Source: Methylomonas sp. AM2-LC | GTDB taxonomy: Bacteria; Pseudomonadota; Gammaproteobacteria; Methylococcales; Methylomonadaceae | Direction of reading: 5' to 3' | Assembly: GCF_039904985.1 (NCBI RefSeq) | Contig: NZ_CP157005.1 | Location: 4,793,501-4,857,500 of the forward strand | DNA: 64,000 bases | In this document: piece by piece, positions 53,788 through 62,716 of the stretch | Position numbering within the stretch: the first letter of the stretch is position 1 | Layout of the letters: each line of letters starts with the position of its first letter | Position numbers and translations under genes: made by a program | The notes under the pieces: generated by a model | Told to the model about the DNA's origin: nothing | The model's database searches: none | Seen by the model: the letters and a program-made list of their open reading frames with translations, nothing else

Positions 53788-55483
53788 CCTTAAAAAATCA
53801 TTAGAACTTAGCCTTATAATCTAACTTTCCCGCAATCCCTGGGGTTGGTCATGATATTGCCTGAAAAATCCACTCACCCAACGGGTGAGAAAGAATTAAG
53901 CCTGAAGAAGCGAGAATTTGCCACGTTGACAGCCGATACCTTCGATGGAAAAATCCATGTCGAATGGGATCCGCAGGCGCAAGTCACCCCTTTGGGTCAA
54001 TTACCGTTTTTCATCCAATATCTCAAAATCGGACACTTATTTGAGCCTTGGGTAACCCAATGTCCGTTGAAGTATGAAAGCAATAATGCGCCGAAAAAAG
54101 TCAATGTACTGGGATCGTTACTCCTGTTGATTCTGTCGGGACATACGCGCTATGCGCATATCACCAGTTTAATGGGCGATAGCGTCAACGCCAAATTGCT
54201 GGGCATGACAAAAGTCGTGAGTGATGACTGCGCTCGACGCGCGCTGAATAGAATCGACGAGGACGATGGCGTCCCTTGGCTACAAGACCATTTATATCGT
54301 TGCTACGGTCCTCTTCTTAGCCATCCGTGGATACTGGATACCGATGTCACGGTCAAGCCTTTATATGGCAAGCAAGAAGGGGCGGTCGTTGGCTACAATC
54401 CACATAAACCGGGGCGGCCATCGCATACCTATCACACCTATATGATTGCCAACCTGCGCTTGATTCTGGATGTTGAAGTGCAAGCCGGCAACCGAAGTTC
54501 ATCGGCCTATTCGGCGCCAGGGTTATGGGCTTTACTGGAAAAAATACCCCGCGAAAACTGGCCGGCGTTTATTCGCGGCGATTGTGACTGGGGTAGCGAT
54601 GCCATCATGACGGAAGCTGAGCAGCGTGGCGTGCACTACTTGTTTAAACTCCGGCAATCGGCCAACGTTAAAAAGCTCATTCTGCAACACCATTGCCGTT
54701 CGGGCTGGGAGCGAACCGTGGATGGTTGGGAAGCGCTATCGACGGAACTCAGACTAAGCACCTGGAAACAGTCGCGTCGAGTGGTTCTGGTGAGGCGTCG
54801 GTTATCCAGAAACATCGTCGTGGCGCCGGACTCGCGCAAGGCACTGCCGGAGCAGCTTTCACTGCTGGATCCCGCCGAAAACATGGCTGCTTACGAATAC
54901 AGTGTCTTAGTGACCTCGCTGGATGCCGAGGTAGTCAGCATTGTTCAACATTACCGGGATCGGGCAGATTGCGAAAATAACTTTGATGAAATCAAAAACC
55001 AATGGGGCTGGGGCGGATTTGTGACGCAAAAAATCAAACCTTGCCGATTGATCGCTCGGATGATTGCGCTGGTTTATAACTGGTGGTCCCTATTTGTCAG
55101 GCTGGCGGAACCGGACAAGCATTATGAAGCCATTGTCTCCAGACCTTTGCTTCTGCATGGGGTTGGCAAACAAACCAGCCATGCCGGTCAAAAGACACTC
55201 ACCATAACGAGCACCCATGGCAGGGCGTCTTATGTCAGACAAGCTTATCAGAGAGTTAGCGATTTTTTTGCCGTGCTCAAGACAAATGCGCCGCAGTTAA
55301 CACCCTTGCAGTGCTGGTACCGGATTTTGAGCGAAGCCCTGAAAAAATATTTGCAAGGAACGCTTTTAAGGCCGCCTGATATGGTGAGTAGTGGGATATA
55401 AACTCCACCTGTAGACTACTGTTACTCTAGCGATGTTATGCACCGATTTGTCGGCAGGAGCAAACTCAACTGATTTTTTTAGG
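53788..55483 (+). mobile_element. IS1380-family insertion sequence
   Basis: About 1.7 kb. The ends form an inverted repeat: CCTTAAAAAATCATTAG at 53788 and, on the other strand from 55483, CCTAAAAAAATCAGTTG. One intact transposase gene lies inside. I see no clear target duplication, so the element may be old or have recombined. Confidence 0.8.
53851..55401 (+). CDS. IS1380-family transposase
   Basis: About 516 residues; ATG 53851 is preferred over GTG 53845. The segment DTDVTVKPLYGKQEGAVVGY followed by NPHKPGRPSH is diagnostic of IS1380 enzymes (first catalytic Asp). RGDCDWGSDAIM carries the second Asp, and the RADCENNFDEIKNQWGWGGF block the Glu. Intact and of normal length. Confidence 0.93.
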   Translation: MILPEKSTHPTGEKELSLKKREFATLTADTFDGKIHVEWDPQAQVTPLGQLPFFIQYLKIGHLFEPWVTQCPLKYESNNAPKKVNVLGSLLLLILSGHTRYAHITSLMGDSVNAKLLGMTKVVSDDCARRALNRIDEDDGVPWLQDHLYRCYGPLLSHPWILDTDVTVKPLYGKQEGAVVGYNPHKPGRPSHTYHTYMIANLRLILDVEVQAGNRSSSAYSAPGLWALLEKIPRENWPAFIRGDCDWGSDAIMTEAEQRGVHYLFKLRQSANVKKLILQHHCRSGWERTVDGWEALSTELRLSTWKQSRRVVLVRRRLSRNIVVAPDSRKALPEQLSLLDPAENMAAYEYSVLVTSLDAEVVSIVQHYRDRADCENNFDEIKNQWGWGGFVTQKIKPCRLIARMIALVYNWWSLFVRLAEPDKHYEAIVSRPLLLHGVGKQTSHAGQKTLTITSTHGRASYVRQAYQRVSDFFAVLKTNAPQLTPLQCWYRILSEALKKYLQGTLLRPPDMVSSGI

Positions 55484-55862
55484 ATTATTAGGCAATTTAA
55501 CGCTTTCTGCCGAAAACCAACCGGTTAGAGCAAGAATTCATAGTTTTGTCACATGGTTATCCACAGCATTTGTGGATGGAATTTCCATGCATAATCAAAT
55601 AATCAGATCCTCTTTGCTATCGATGAACGCCCAATATCGAATCAGTATTTCCGTCAAGCAATCCGCATTACGGAAAAATTGGGAAACGGCAGTTAAAACG
55701 ATGGCGATTTTTTAGTCGGCTTAAATTTCAATCCAAATTAACCATAACCAAAATATTTTACTTGAAGGAAAGATATAAAAGCCGCCGTAAACCACAATCA
55801 CTCCTTTAAACCCTTGCCACCGGCGACGCATGGCAAGGGTCAGTTAATTACCGATCAGTAGC
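55484..55862. other. Intergenic region with two DnaA-box-like sites
   Basis: TTATCCACA (55557-55565) and, inverted, TGTGGATGG (55571-55579) resemble DnaA boxes. A hairpin at 55811-55839 (see separate entry) lies near the end. No gene seen. Confidence 0.45.
55811..55839 (-). terminator. Hairpin downstream of the Cys/His-rich gene
   Basis: CCCTTGCCA and TGGCAAGGG form a perfect 9-bp stem with an 11-base loop, read on the - strand into TTTAAAGG. It lies 24 bp after the gene's stop. Confidence 0.6.
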
Positions 55863-56486
55863 TCAACCGTGCTGTTCGCAGTGACCGAGACTGCATTGCT
55901 CGCTGTGTTTTTGCGGGTCTTGGCAGTGTTTTAAGCAAGCAGGATCGTTGCTACCTGGGTGTTGAGCACAGTGTTGTTGGCAATTGTGCTCTTCGCCGCA
56001 GCAAGCTTCCATTGCGCCACCGTGTTGTGCGCAATGTTGTTTTGAACATTGATGCGCATTACCGGCATGGTGAGCGCAATGTGCACTGTGCTCAGTTGAA
56101 TCGGCGCAATGTTTGGCGCAAATCGGATCGTTGCTGTTCGGATGATCTGCGCAATGTGTTTCGCAATTGTGCTCGCTGATTGCTTCCTGTTCACAATGAG
56201 CGATACAAGCTTTGCCTTTTTTTCCTTTGGCTTTTTTGCAATGCTTTACGCAATCGTGTTTTATCGTCGCTAAAGCGGGTTTATGGTTGGCGCAATGTTC
56301 TGCGTGGACTGCTTCTGGTGCTGCATTCGTTGGAGTCGCAACCGATGTAGCAACAGCAGGACTGGCAGGTGCTACTGCAACGGGGGCGACTGAACTAGCC
56401 GCAGCATTTTCTTCAGTAGTTGCGCAACCGCTTAATGCCAATACCATCGGCAAAGTGGCTAATAATAGTACTTTTGATAATTTCAT
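55863..56486 (-). CDS. Cys/His-rich lipoprotein, putative metal-binding
   Basis: 207 residues from ATG 56486 with GGAG upstream. The lipobox LSGC puts the lipidated Cys at 21. An Ala/Val/Pro-rich linker (about 25-60) leads to a domain with about 20 Cys and 24 His. The repeating unit is C-x2-H-C: CVKHC, CIAHC, CETHC, CAKHC, CQQHC and CLKHC, plus CSKQHC and CSLGHC. Two longer units (HPNSNDPICAKHC and HPGSNDPACLKHC) show internal duplication. It is not a haem motif (CxxCH). I infer a membrane-anchored periplasmic or surface protein that binds several soft metal ions such as Cu, Zn or Ni. I know no named family. Confidence 0.75.
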   Translation of the reverse strand: MKLSKVLLLATLPMVLALSGCATTEENAAASSVAPVAVAPASPAVATSVATPTNAAPEAVHAEHCANHKPALATIKHDCVKHCKKAKGKKGKACIAHCEQEAISEHNCETHCADHPNSNDPICAKHCADSTEHSAHCAHHAGNAHQCSKQHCAQHGGAMEACCGEEHNCQQHCAQHPGSNDPACLKHCQDPQKHSEQCSLGHCEQHG

Positions 56487-56726
56487 AATCTGTCTCCAAA
56501 ATATTTTTTGCACATAAGCGTGAACCACGCCTTAAGTTTGCAATTGAAAGCTGTGTTAATAATCTTGATCAGTCAGAACGTTAATGCTCTTGCATACTCA
56601 AGTGTGCAATCAAGACTGGCGCACGCTTGAGATTGAGAGGCAGAGAAACGGATCAACTGAAGGTCCAAGCTATGCTGGGCATAGGCTTAGATTCGCCTAA
56701 GAGGCGTGGTTATCAACGAAGACAGG

Positions 56727-57146
56727 CTAATTCAGAAGGACACAGAACCGATAGCGTATCGGTATGGAGTTGGCAAAATCGATGCTTTGCCAACGACGGA
56801 AAACTCGAAAAGAGGTTGGATTGTATAAAAAAGTACTCAGCCCAATCAGGCAAAGAATAAAAACAGGAATATCGAGCTTGGCGATTTTGGTACTGATTGC
56901 TGGACTATGTTTCGAATCTGGACAGGGTTTCAATAGGCAGTTAAGCTTTTGGATCTCAGCCTGCGATTTTTGGTGATCAATGTGATGAGACACATCGTCA
57001 CAGTCAGCCGGCATAGCGGTATTTATGACAGGGCTTTGAATAGCAATTGGCATTACGCAGGTTGACGATGCCAGCATAAATATCCAGCTCGTTAACATGA
57101 CCAATATCACAATGGTCTGATAAAAGGGTTGCCGAAAGGTTTTCAC
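56727..57146 (-). CDS. Small membrane protein with cysteine/histidine loop, unknown
   Basis: About 139 residues if GTG 57146 is the start; the longer frame to 57266 and a shorter ATG form are possible. Hydrophobic segments lie near 10-28 (IVILVMLTSWIFMLASSTC) and near 95-115 (IPVFILCLIGLSTFLYNP). The loop between carries PADCDDVSHHIDH and NCLLKPCPDSKHSP, a layout seen in small exported proteins near metal genes. Next to the Cys/His-rich lipoprotein, but transcribed away from the Fic gene side. Weakly supported. Confidence 0.45.
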   Translation of the reverse strand: MKTFRQPFYQTIVILVMLTSWIFMLASSTCVMPIAIQSPVINTAMPADCDDVSHHIDHQKSQAEIQKLNCLLKPCPDSKHSPAISTKIAKLDIPVFILCLIGLSTFLYNPTSFRVFRRWQSIDFANSIPIRYRFCVLLN

Positions 57147-57283
57147 GTTTTTGCTATGTTCACAAAATAAGATTATTGAATCTATTTTAAGAATAACACC
57201 GTAATTAAATGAATTCAAATTGTCGAATCCTTCGATCAATATTTTAATCGTATCTGATTGATTCAATCCATAGTCGGCAACAA

Positions 57284-58804
57284 TTATTGTTTGACCTCGT
57301 CACCAATAAACCGTGTTAAGGGAGCGATGTCACCGTCAACGCTGGCCCGTTCCAGCGCATAAAGATAAGCTTCGCGACGTTCCACCCTGATAATGGTCCA
57401 GGGGTATCCACCCGATGCGAGCATCGCATTCATCAGGAACCGCCCAAGTCGACCATTGCCGTCAAAATAAGGATGAATGAATACAAACAGGTGATGACCC
57501 AGGACCGCTCGAACAGCGGGCTCCGGTTCTTGTTCTAGCAGATTGAATAAGGTATCCATGGCATCTATCAATGCCTCGCGGGGTAGTGGTGTATGCATGG
57601 AATTTCGGATATAGACCGGACCGTTGCGGTAACCTGCCAGTTGATAGGGCTCGAGTATGCCGGCAGTTACTGCAGGTGCGAAAAGCTCGCCGTGCCAGCG
57701 ATGATGAGCGCTTCTAACAATCTGTCCGGCATTTTTTCCCGTCAGAATTTCTGTAATGCTCAGTTTAACGGCCTGAAATGCTTGATAGTAACCGCGAGCA
57801 GCTAGCGTGTCGCGATCCTTTTGGTCTTGCTGGATGGCATCTGGATTCCAGCCTTGTTTAGCAACCCTTTCTATAAGTTCATCGGTAACCTTATAGCCTT
57901 CTATCGAGAGCGAATTGTAAGCATCCGCCACATATCGCTCATCCACACTGGATAGGTAATTCTCAGCGGAATGGCATAGTCCGGGCGCTTTGGGGAAATT
58001 GTCCAAAACAGCATCGCGCCAACCCGCCCACATTGATACCAGGCGCATTGAATAGGGAGATCGTTCTCTATTAAGAGTGATCGTGGGGATCGAAATTTCA
58101 AACGGATTGGACTCCCTGACATCATATTTACTGAGTTTCATGGTCTGCAAAATACGATCTGCATCCTCAGAACGACCGATAAATCGAAAGGCACCCGCTA
58201 ACCTTCCAGCAGAGGCCGTCATGCCTTCTTCAGTGAGCAAGACGGCCAGCAATTCCCCAAGGTCTCGTATCATGTTAAGGCCAATCTCAGCTTCTCGTGG
58301 ATTATTCCTGAAAGACTGTGGCCCCAGTCTACATAATGTTTCGGGCAAAGATAGCGCCTGCAATCCGTTCACATCGACCCTGGTGCTGCGGAGGTTTTTG
58401 GGATCTGAGTAGATCAATAACGAATTACCATGGGGCAGGTTGAGAACAGAAGTCCCGCCTTCCTTGGTAATGACAGTGACCTGCTTGGGAATGATGGTGC
58501 TTTGGGTATGGATTAGCAGGGATACATCCACATTTAAACAATAGCGTTTGCCGAAGCGTTTTTTGAGATAGCCCGACAGAAAGGGCCAAAAGCTTGCGTA
58601 CCAGGCTGTGGTGTCGACTTTTTGATCTCCGGGACTGGAGCAGACATACCATCCCTTCATAACCGGCCGAAGAAATCCCTCCTCAACTAAAATCAAGCGA
58701 TGCGCGTCTTTGAGGTCACCGGATTCGATGGCGCAGTGTTGCTTTACCTGTAAGCGCTTTAGCGCTCGTAGTGCCTCTGCTAGTTTTTTGTTTGGACTTG
58801 CCAT
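57284..58804 (-). CDS. Fic-domain protein with N-terminal winged-helix-like region
   Basis: 506 residues. The Fic motif HPYFDGNGRLGR is at 444-455, with all residues for AMP transfer (H444, the D/E position, N, R). S298-L-S-I-E302-G303 fits the inhibitory [ST]xxxE[GN] helix, so it is a class II, self-inhibited Fic enzyme. Residues 1-180 resemble the winged-helix plus fold of AbiEi-type transcriptional regulators (LEEGFLRPVMKGWYVCSSPG). Thus one chain may both regulate its promoter and AMPylate targets. Four regularly spaced repeats lie just upstream of the start. Confidence 0.87.
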   Translation of the reverse strand: MASPNKKLAEALRALKRLQVKQHCAIESGDLKDAHRLILVEEGFLRPVMKGWYVCSSPGDQKVDTTAWYASFWPFLSGYLKKRFGKRYCLNVDVSLLIHTQSTIIPKQVTVITKEGGTSVLNLPHGNSLLIYSDPKNLRSTRVDVNGLQALSLPETLCRLGPQSFRNNPREAEIGLNMIRDLGELLAVLLTEEGMTASAGRLAGAFRFIGRSEDADRILQTMKLSKYDVRESNPFEISIPTITLNRERSPYSMRLVSMWAGWRDAVLDNFPKAPGLCHSAENYLSSVDERYVADAYNSLSIEGYKVTDELIERVAKQGWNPDAIQQDQKDRDTLAARGYYQAFQAVKLSITEILTGKNAGQIVRSAHHRWHGELFAPAVTAGILEPYQLAGYRNGPVYIRNSMHTPLPREALIDAMDTLFNLLEQEPEPAVRAVLGHHLFVFIHPYFDGNGRLGRFLMNAMLASGGYPWTIIRVERREAYLYALERASVDGDIAPLTRFIGDEVKQ

Positions 58805-58814
58805 GCGCTCATCA

Positions 58815-58892
58815 ACTTTGTTTTTCAGGCTTGTAAAACTTTGTTATTGCCTTGTAATATAACTTTGTTTTAGCTGTTTGTAAAACTTTGTT
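58815..58892 (-). promoter_or_regulatory. Four operator-like direct repeats upstream of the Fic gene
   Basis: ACTTTGTT occurs at 58815, 58838, 58862 and 58885: spacing 23, 24 and 23 bp. Two copies share the longer form TTGTAAAACTTTGTTAT. The array begins 11 bp upstream of the Fic start and covers the likely promoter, so it fits an autoregulatory binding array for the Fic protein's own N-terminal domain. Confidence 0.72.
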
Positions 58893-59120
58893 ATTTAGGA
58901 TGGCCACGTCTAAAATACGTAAGGGATAAGCAGTTGGCAGGCTCGAAGAAATTGGCTGGTTTAGAAAAGTCCGGTGCTCAGATTGAAAATTTGCTGTCTA
59001 ACTTATTTTTTGATAAAAACATAACTAATTGATATAAAAGGGTAAATATTAGACTAATAGTTAGACAGAAAAAACATGTAAGTTATTAATTTTTATATAG
59101 GCAATCTGAAATAGACGCTC
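58893..59120. other. Intergenic region with coding scraps
   Basis: A frame from about 58934 to 59032 (LAGSKKLAGLEKSGAQIENL...) looks like the 3' end of a lost gene, but it is too short to name. Otherwise AT-rich. Confidence 0.35.
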
Positions 59121-59168
59121 AGATTGTGATTCCGGTTGTCGTGGGTTCGAGCCCCATCGTTCACCCCA
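59121..59168 (+). other. 3' fragment of tRNA-His: element attachment site
   Basis: The sequence from the anticodon loop (GATTGTGATT, anticodon GTG at 59126-59128) through the variable and T arms (GTCGTGGGTTCGAGCCCCAT) to the acceptor end (CGTTCAC-C-CCA) is a tRNA-His 3' part. The matching 5' acceptor (GGTGAACG) is absent upstream, so it is not a whole tRNA. The 70 bp gap to the integrase stop and the family's habit of using tRNA 3' ends identify it as an att site. The intact tRNA-His should lie at the other end of the element. Confidence 0.82.
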
Positions 59169-59237
59169 CCAAAATCAATAACTTAGAGTGCATTTAAAGC
59201 GCTTTCCCCTCTCGCTGGTGGGAAATCTGGTGGGAAA

Positions 59238-60356
59238 TCATTCACCGGCAGGTCTCACTAAACTTGGTTTAACATCATAAATATTCAGCATGCTGGCATT
59301 ACGATGTCCGCTGGCTTCTTGCTTATTTCCAGTCGTATCCGTTACGCCTTTTCGTTTCAAATCATGAAAAGTGAAGTGATTAAACTCGATTCCTAGTTCA
59401 TTGGCTTTCTTGATCGCTTGTTGATCGATTCGCGCCTTTGCGGTTTTTAACGACGAAACAACCAATCTATCCCCCGTTCTTTCGCTAATAAAAATTGGCC
59501 GTTCTTCAGGTTTGATTCTGGGTGGTATGCGCTTTTCCGCCAGGATTTTACTGCGCATATCCTTGGCTGCTTTCCAGGCGTTTTCTAAGCGTGGGTTCCA
59601 TTCGGTTATATTGTCTTTAGAGCCTTTTCTTCTGCGGATATACAAACCTTCTGGCCGTTCGTCGGCATCTGTCAAATCAACCACCTCAGCAAGCCGCATC
59701 CGGCAGAGATAGGCAATTTCCATTGCAATAGGCATGTACCAATAATTTGAATCCTTGGCAACCTGCAGCAAGAAATTGTAATCATCATCCTCAGCATAAT
59801 GTTTACGTGCTGCAACGGTTAATTTTTTGATGCCCTTGGCAGGATTGTCCTTAACTTTTTCATATTCGTATGCCCATGAGAAGACTCGCTTGATATAGGA
59901 TAACTCCTTATTTGCCCGGCTTCTGGATTCTTCGGCTCTAAAATCCCGATAACTGCGAACTGTGCCAACAGACCATTTCGATACCGGCTGGTCGCCGAAT
60001 GATCCGGATGCGGTTTTGCAGTTAATGATCTTTTCGTGACAGCCCAGATAATCGTCCTGTGTCGAACGAGCCAAATCTCGCCAGGCTAAGGAATTTTGAA
60101 AATCGAGGGACAGGCTCTTGAAAGTCGTTTCGGATTTTGCCTCTTGCGCATCGAAGGCTTGCCAAATTTCCGCCATGGTTGCCAAAGGCCCAGCAATACG
60201 CTTTGATCGCCATTTTCCGGCGGCGGCATCATAGAAATCCAGCATCCATTTGCCAGCGCCGGATTTATTAAACCAGGTATGAGAAGGAAGCTTGGAAGGA
60301 TCCTTGATATGGGAGGGAAAATTGTCACTAGATCGTGTACGGCCACGTTTTTTCAT
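59238..60356 (-). CDS. Tyrosine recombinase integrase
   Basis: 372 residues. The N-terminal arm-binding and SAM-like domains (about 60-165) are followed by a catalytic domain: Arg in YLCRMRLAEVVDL, the HDLKRKGVTDT box, His in EASGHRNASMLN and the nucleophile Tyr in NIYDVKPS. The second box reads HDLK where most family members have HxxR. It overlaps the DUF4224 gene by 4 bp. It should integrate the element at tRNA-His. Confidence 0.9.
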   Translation of the reverse strand: MKKRGRTRSSDNFPSHIKDPSKLPSHTWFNKSGAGKWMLDFYDAAAGKWRSKRIAGPLATMAEIWQAFDAQEAKSETTFKSLSLDFQNSLAWRDLARSTQDDYLGCHEKIINCKTASGSFGDQPVSKWSVGTVRSYRDFRAEESRSRANKELSYIKRVFSWAYEYEKVKDNPAKGIKKLTVAARKHYAEDDDYNFLLQVAKDSNYWYMPIAMEIAYLCRMRLAEVVDLTDADERPEGLYIRRRKGSKDNITEWNPRLENAWKAAKDMRSKILAEKRIPPRIKPEERPIFISERTGDRLVVSSLKTAKARIDQQAIKKANELGIEFNHFTFHDLKRKGVTDTTGNKQEASGHRNASMLNIYDVKPSLVRPAGE

Positions 60357-60559
60357 CTAATAAACTCTATTTTTTCTTGGTTCTGATCATTGGCGTTTAA
60401 GCCAAGGGCGTTATTAATAGCATCCATGGTTGTAAAAACATGACCATCCTTACCGTATAACACTGGAACTTTTTGACTGCGCAAACATTTTTCAAGGGAT
60501 GCGTTATTGTCATAGCCGGTTGCGGCTTTAAGTTCTTCGTGCGTTACGATACGTGCCAT
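60353..60559 (-). CDS. DUF4224-like small protein paired with integrase
   Basis: 68 residues. VTHEELKAATGYDNNASLEK and KVPVLYGKDGHVFTTMDAIN match the short DUF4224 proteins that precede integrases of genomic islands and prophages. It overlaps the integrase start by 4 bp, so they are translated together. It may act as an excision or direction factor; that is not proven for the family. Confidence 0.75.
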   Translation of the reverse strand: MARIVTHEELKAATGYDNNASLEKCLRSQKVPVLYGKDGHVFTTMDAINNALGLNANDQNQEKIEFIR

Positions 60560-60924
60560 GTAGAATAACCATAGTGTTTGACATCCGCAGATGTCCTATT
60601 GCTAAAAATCATTATTTAATAACTTTTTCAAAATGCAAGCGCATACAAGCCAGGAATTTTGAATAATTTTCCGGTATTGAAAATAAAAATGCTAATTGAA
60701 AGGATGCGGAAAATTACTTCTTTTGCTGACATGGAAGCCAAATGATTGCCAACGCTGGCAATTGGCAAGTAATGAGAGAGTCGGTTTTTAAGCGTAGCGA
60801 ATTCTGGGCCACCCCGTTTCATGTTCACCTGATTATTGCTAGAAACCAGGCGGTCTATTGCCTATGCTGAATCAATCGCGCATGATATAAAAAATAATCC
60901 AATCATTTGTTCATAATAAAAAGC
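60560..60924. other. Intergenic region
   Basis: No gene seen. It should contain the promoter of the integrase pair (- strand) and of the peptidase gene (+ strand). Confidence 0.4.
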
Positions 60925-61608
60925 ATGTATCGATCAGGTCTTCTAGCGCTATTGCTATTTTCTGTGGTGGCCAATGCGGCTGAAGAAAGTATTTGCTTCG
61001 GAAGTCTGGATAATGGAAGTCTTGAAAACGGTTGGCAGCTGCCCGCTAGTGGAAAGAACTATTCTGCATACAGCGATATTGGTGTAATGATAGGTAGAAA
61101 TTATGTGCATAGCATGATCTATAAGGTTGTTATAGATGCTTATGCAATGCTTGAAACTCAGGCGCCATCAAAGGTTTATGTCTATGGGGAGTCTGGTTAT
61201 AAAGAAGGCGGCAAGTTTAGACCTCATAAAACGCATCAAAACGGGCTGTCTGTGGACTTCTTTGTTCCTGTCGTAGATAGTGAAGGCATTTCCGTGAAGC
61301 TGCCAACTTCTATTTTAAACAAATTTGGCTATGACATCGAGTTTGTTGGTGCAGGCGAATACAAAGGTTTAAAAATTGATTATGGCGCAATGGCTTTGCA
61401 TCTTTGGGCTTTGAAAGCTTCGGCAGATAAAAATGGCGTAAAAATCTGGCGTGTTATCTTTGACAATGAGCTACAGAAACAACTATTTAAGGTTCCAGAA
61501 GCCAAAGGCTTGAGTGAAGTAATGGCTTTTTCTACGAAAAAACCTTGGGTTAGGCATGATGAGCATTATCACATTGACTTCAGTGTTCCATGCCTCCCTA
61601 TGCGCTAA
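60925..61608 (+). CDS. MepA-like (LAS family) murein endopeptidase homologue
   Basis: 227 residues from ATG 60925. The signal peptide ends NAA-EES. Zinc-site motifs are present: HKTHQNGLSVDFFVP near 99-113 (like SHQxGxxVD of MepA) and RHDEHYHIDF near 212-221 (HxH). Penicillin-insensitive endopeptidases of this type cut D-Ala-DAP crosslinks in the periplasm. It is shorter and more divergent than E. coli MepA. On an integrating element it might open peptidoglycan for transfer, but no transfer genes are visible. Confidence 0.8.
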   Translation: MYRSGLLALLLFSVVANAAEESICFGSLDNGSLENGWQLPASGKNYSAYSDIGVMIGRNYVHSMIYKVVIDAYAMLETQAPSKVYVYGESGYKEGGKFRPHKTHQNGLSVDFFVPVVDSEGISVKLPTSILNKFGYDIEFVGAGEYKGLKIDYGAMALHLWALKASADKNGVKIWRVIFDNELQKQLFKVPEAKGLSEVMAFSTKKPWVRHDEHYHIDFSVPCLPMR

Positions 61609-61704
61609 AATTAATGTCAGCTTAAACCTCCTGATCAGCAATCAGCGTAAAACTGAGAAACAACTAGCTTATGGGCAGTTCCGCGCTCGCAGAGTTAGAT
61701 GTAT

Positions 61705-62193
61705 TCACTTGACAACCTCTAGCTTAATAATGGCATTGCGCACATATGTGACTCGAACTGGCAATCCCTCTCGTATGGGGCCACCGTGTGAACTCGTGTT
61801 ATTGAAACCACCAGTAATTACGTAATCCGAATATTCAAAGCATGCTCCTGAAACGCAAAATTTTTCCATAGTGTGCCCAGTTACAGGCATTGGCTTAAAG
61901 TTAGTTACAACCCCCTCGACAACAGAAACACTATTGGCCTTTTCTGCTTCTGCGAGAGATGTATAGTTGTGGTAGGTTGAAAAAAACGATATCAAAGTCC
62001 AAAAGACCGCAAATCCGAAGTAGAAAAATGTAAAAACGTTGCTTACACGCGGATGCTTTCCCCACCAACCAGGTAATCTTTTTCTAAAAGAGATCAGTAT
62101 TACACCAACTCCAACAAGAATAAGACCGTGAGCCGGAAAGTCCCAACTTTTGTAACCAGCAGATGCTACGTCAAATACTACTTTGTAATCCAT
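61705..62193 (-). CDS. Membrane protein with a periplasmic beta-type domain, unknown
   Basis: 162 residues. Two membrane segments (about 22-36 and 51-70) are followed by a domain containing VVEGVVTNFKPMP and EKFCVSGACFEYSDY. The strand order recalls DUF3592-type proteins, but the match is loose. It lies convergent with the MepA-like gene. Confidence 0.6.
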   Translation of the reverse strand: MDYKVVFDVASAGYKSWDFPAHGLILVGVGVILISFRKRLPGWWGKHPRVSNVFTFFYFGFAVFWTLISFFSTYHNYTSLAEAEKANSVSVVEGVVTNFKPMPVTGHTMEKFCVSGACFEYSDYVITGGFNNTSSHGGPIREGLPVRVTYVRNAIIKLEVVK

Positions 62194-62441
62194 GGCGGTA
62201 TTGCTCCAATACTGCTGGCGTTAAATTGGGAGGGCTGGGCAGAGCGACGTTCTGTCAATATTAAACCAAGAAGTCGAAACCAGTCTATCAATGCCTATCG
62301 GCATGGTCAACTGGCAAGGCGTTTAAAAAGTTATGATAAATGACAAGAAATTCCAATTAGACACGGAATAAAAGGATTAAAGAAAGGATAAGAAGGAAAG
62401 GCGAATTTCTTATTAGCTTTTCAATGATTTAAAGAGCCATA

Positions 62442-62716
62442 TGCGGATCATACCTACCGACTGCTGCGGGCTATACCTACTTTGCCAATTCAGTTGCGGC
62501 TTATACCTACCGAAATTTTCGCCACCTGCGGATTAAACCTACCGCTTTTTGGGTGAGTTGCGGGTTAAACCTACTGCCAAATTGCCAACCTGCGGATTAT
62601 ACCTACCGTTATTGAGCGGCAAATTCAAAGAAAATGCCACAAATTTTGTTTCTGCGGCCTATACCTACCGATAGTTGAGGGTTATTCCTACCGTAACTGA
62701 CGGGTTAAACCTACCG
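62442..62716. repeat. Iteron array, plasmid-type replication origin
   Basis: Nine directly repeated units of about 18 bp, consensus TGCGGNTTATACCTACCG. Starts: 62442, 62465, 62495, 62527, 62559, 62591, 62653, 62676 and 62699. Most are spaced 21-32 bp apart; there is a 62-bp gap before the seventh. The last two units overlap the 3' end of the Rep gene. Iterons are the binding sites of Rep initiators, so this is a probable origin. Confidence 0.9.

Noticed and set aside
57284..58804. Inactive Fic protein
   Set aside because: The catalytic motif is complete, so loss of activity is not supported by the sequence.
59095..59171. Complete tRNA gene
   Set aside because: Only the 3' part from the anticodon loop matches tRNA-His; the 5' acceptor and D arm are missing.
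62442..62716. CRISPR array
   Set aside because: Unit spacing is short and irregular, units are degenerate, there are no unique spacers of constant length and no cas genes; the adjoining Rep gene makes them iterons.
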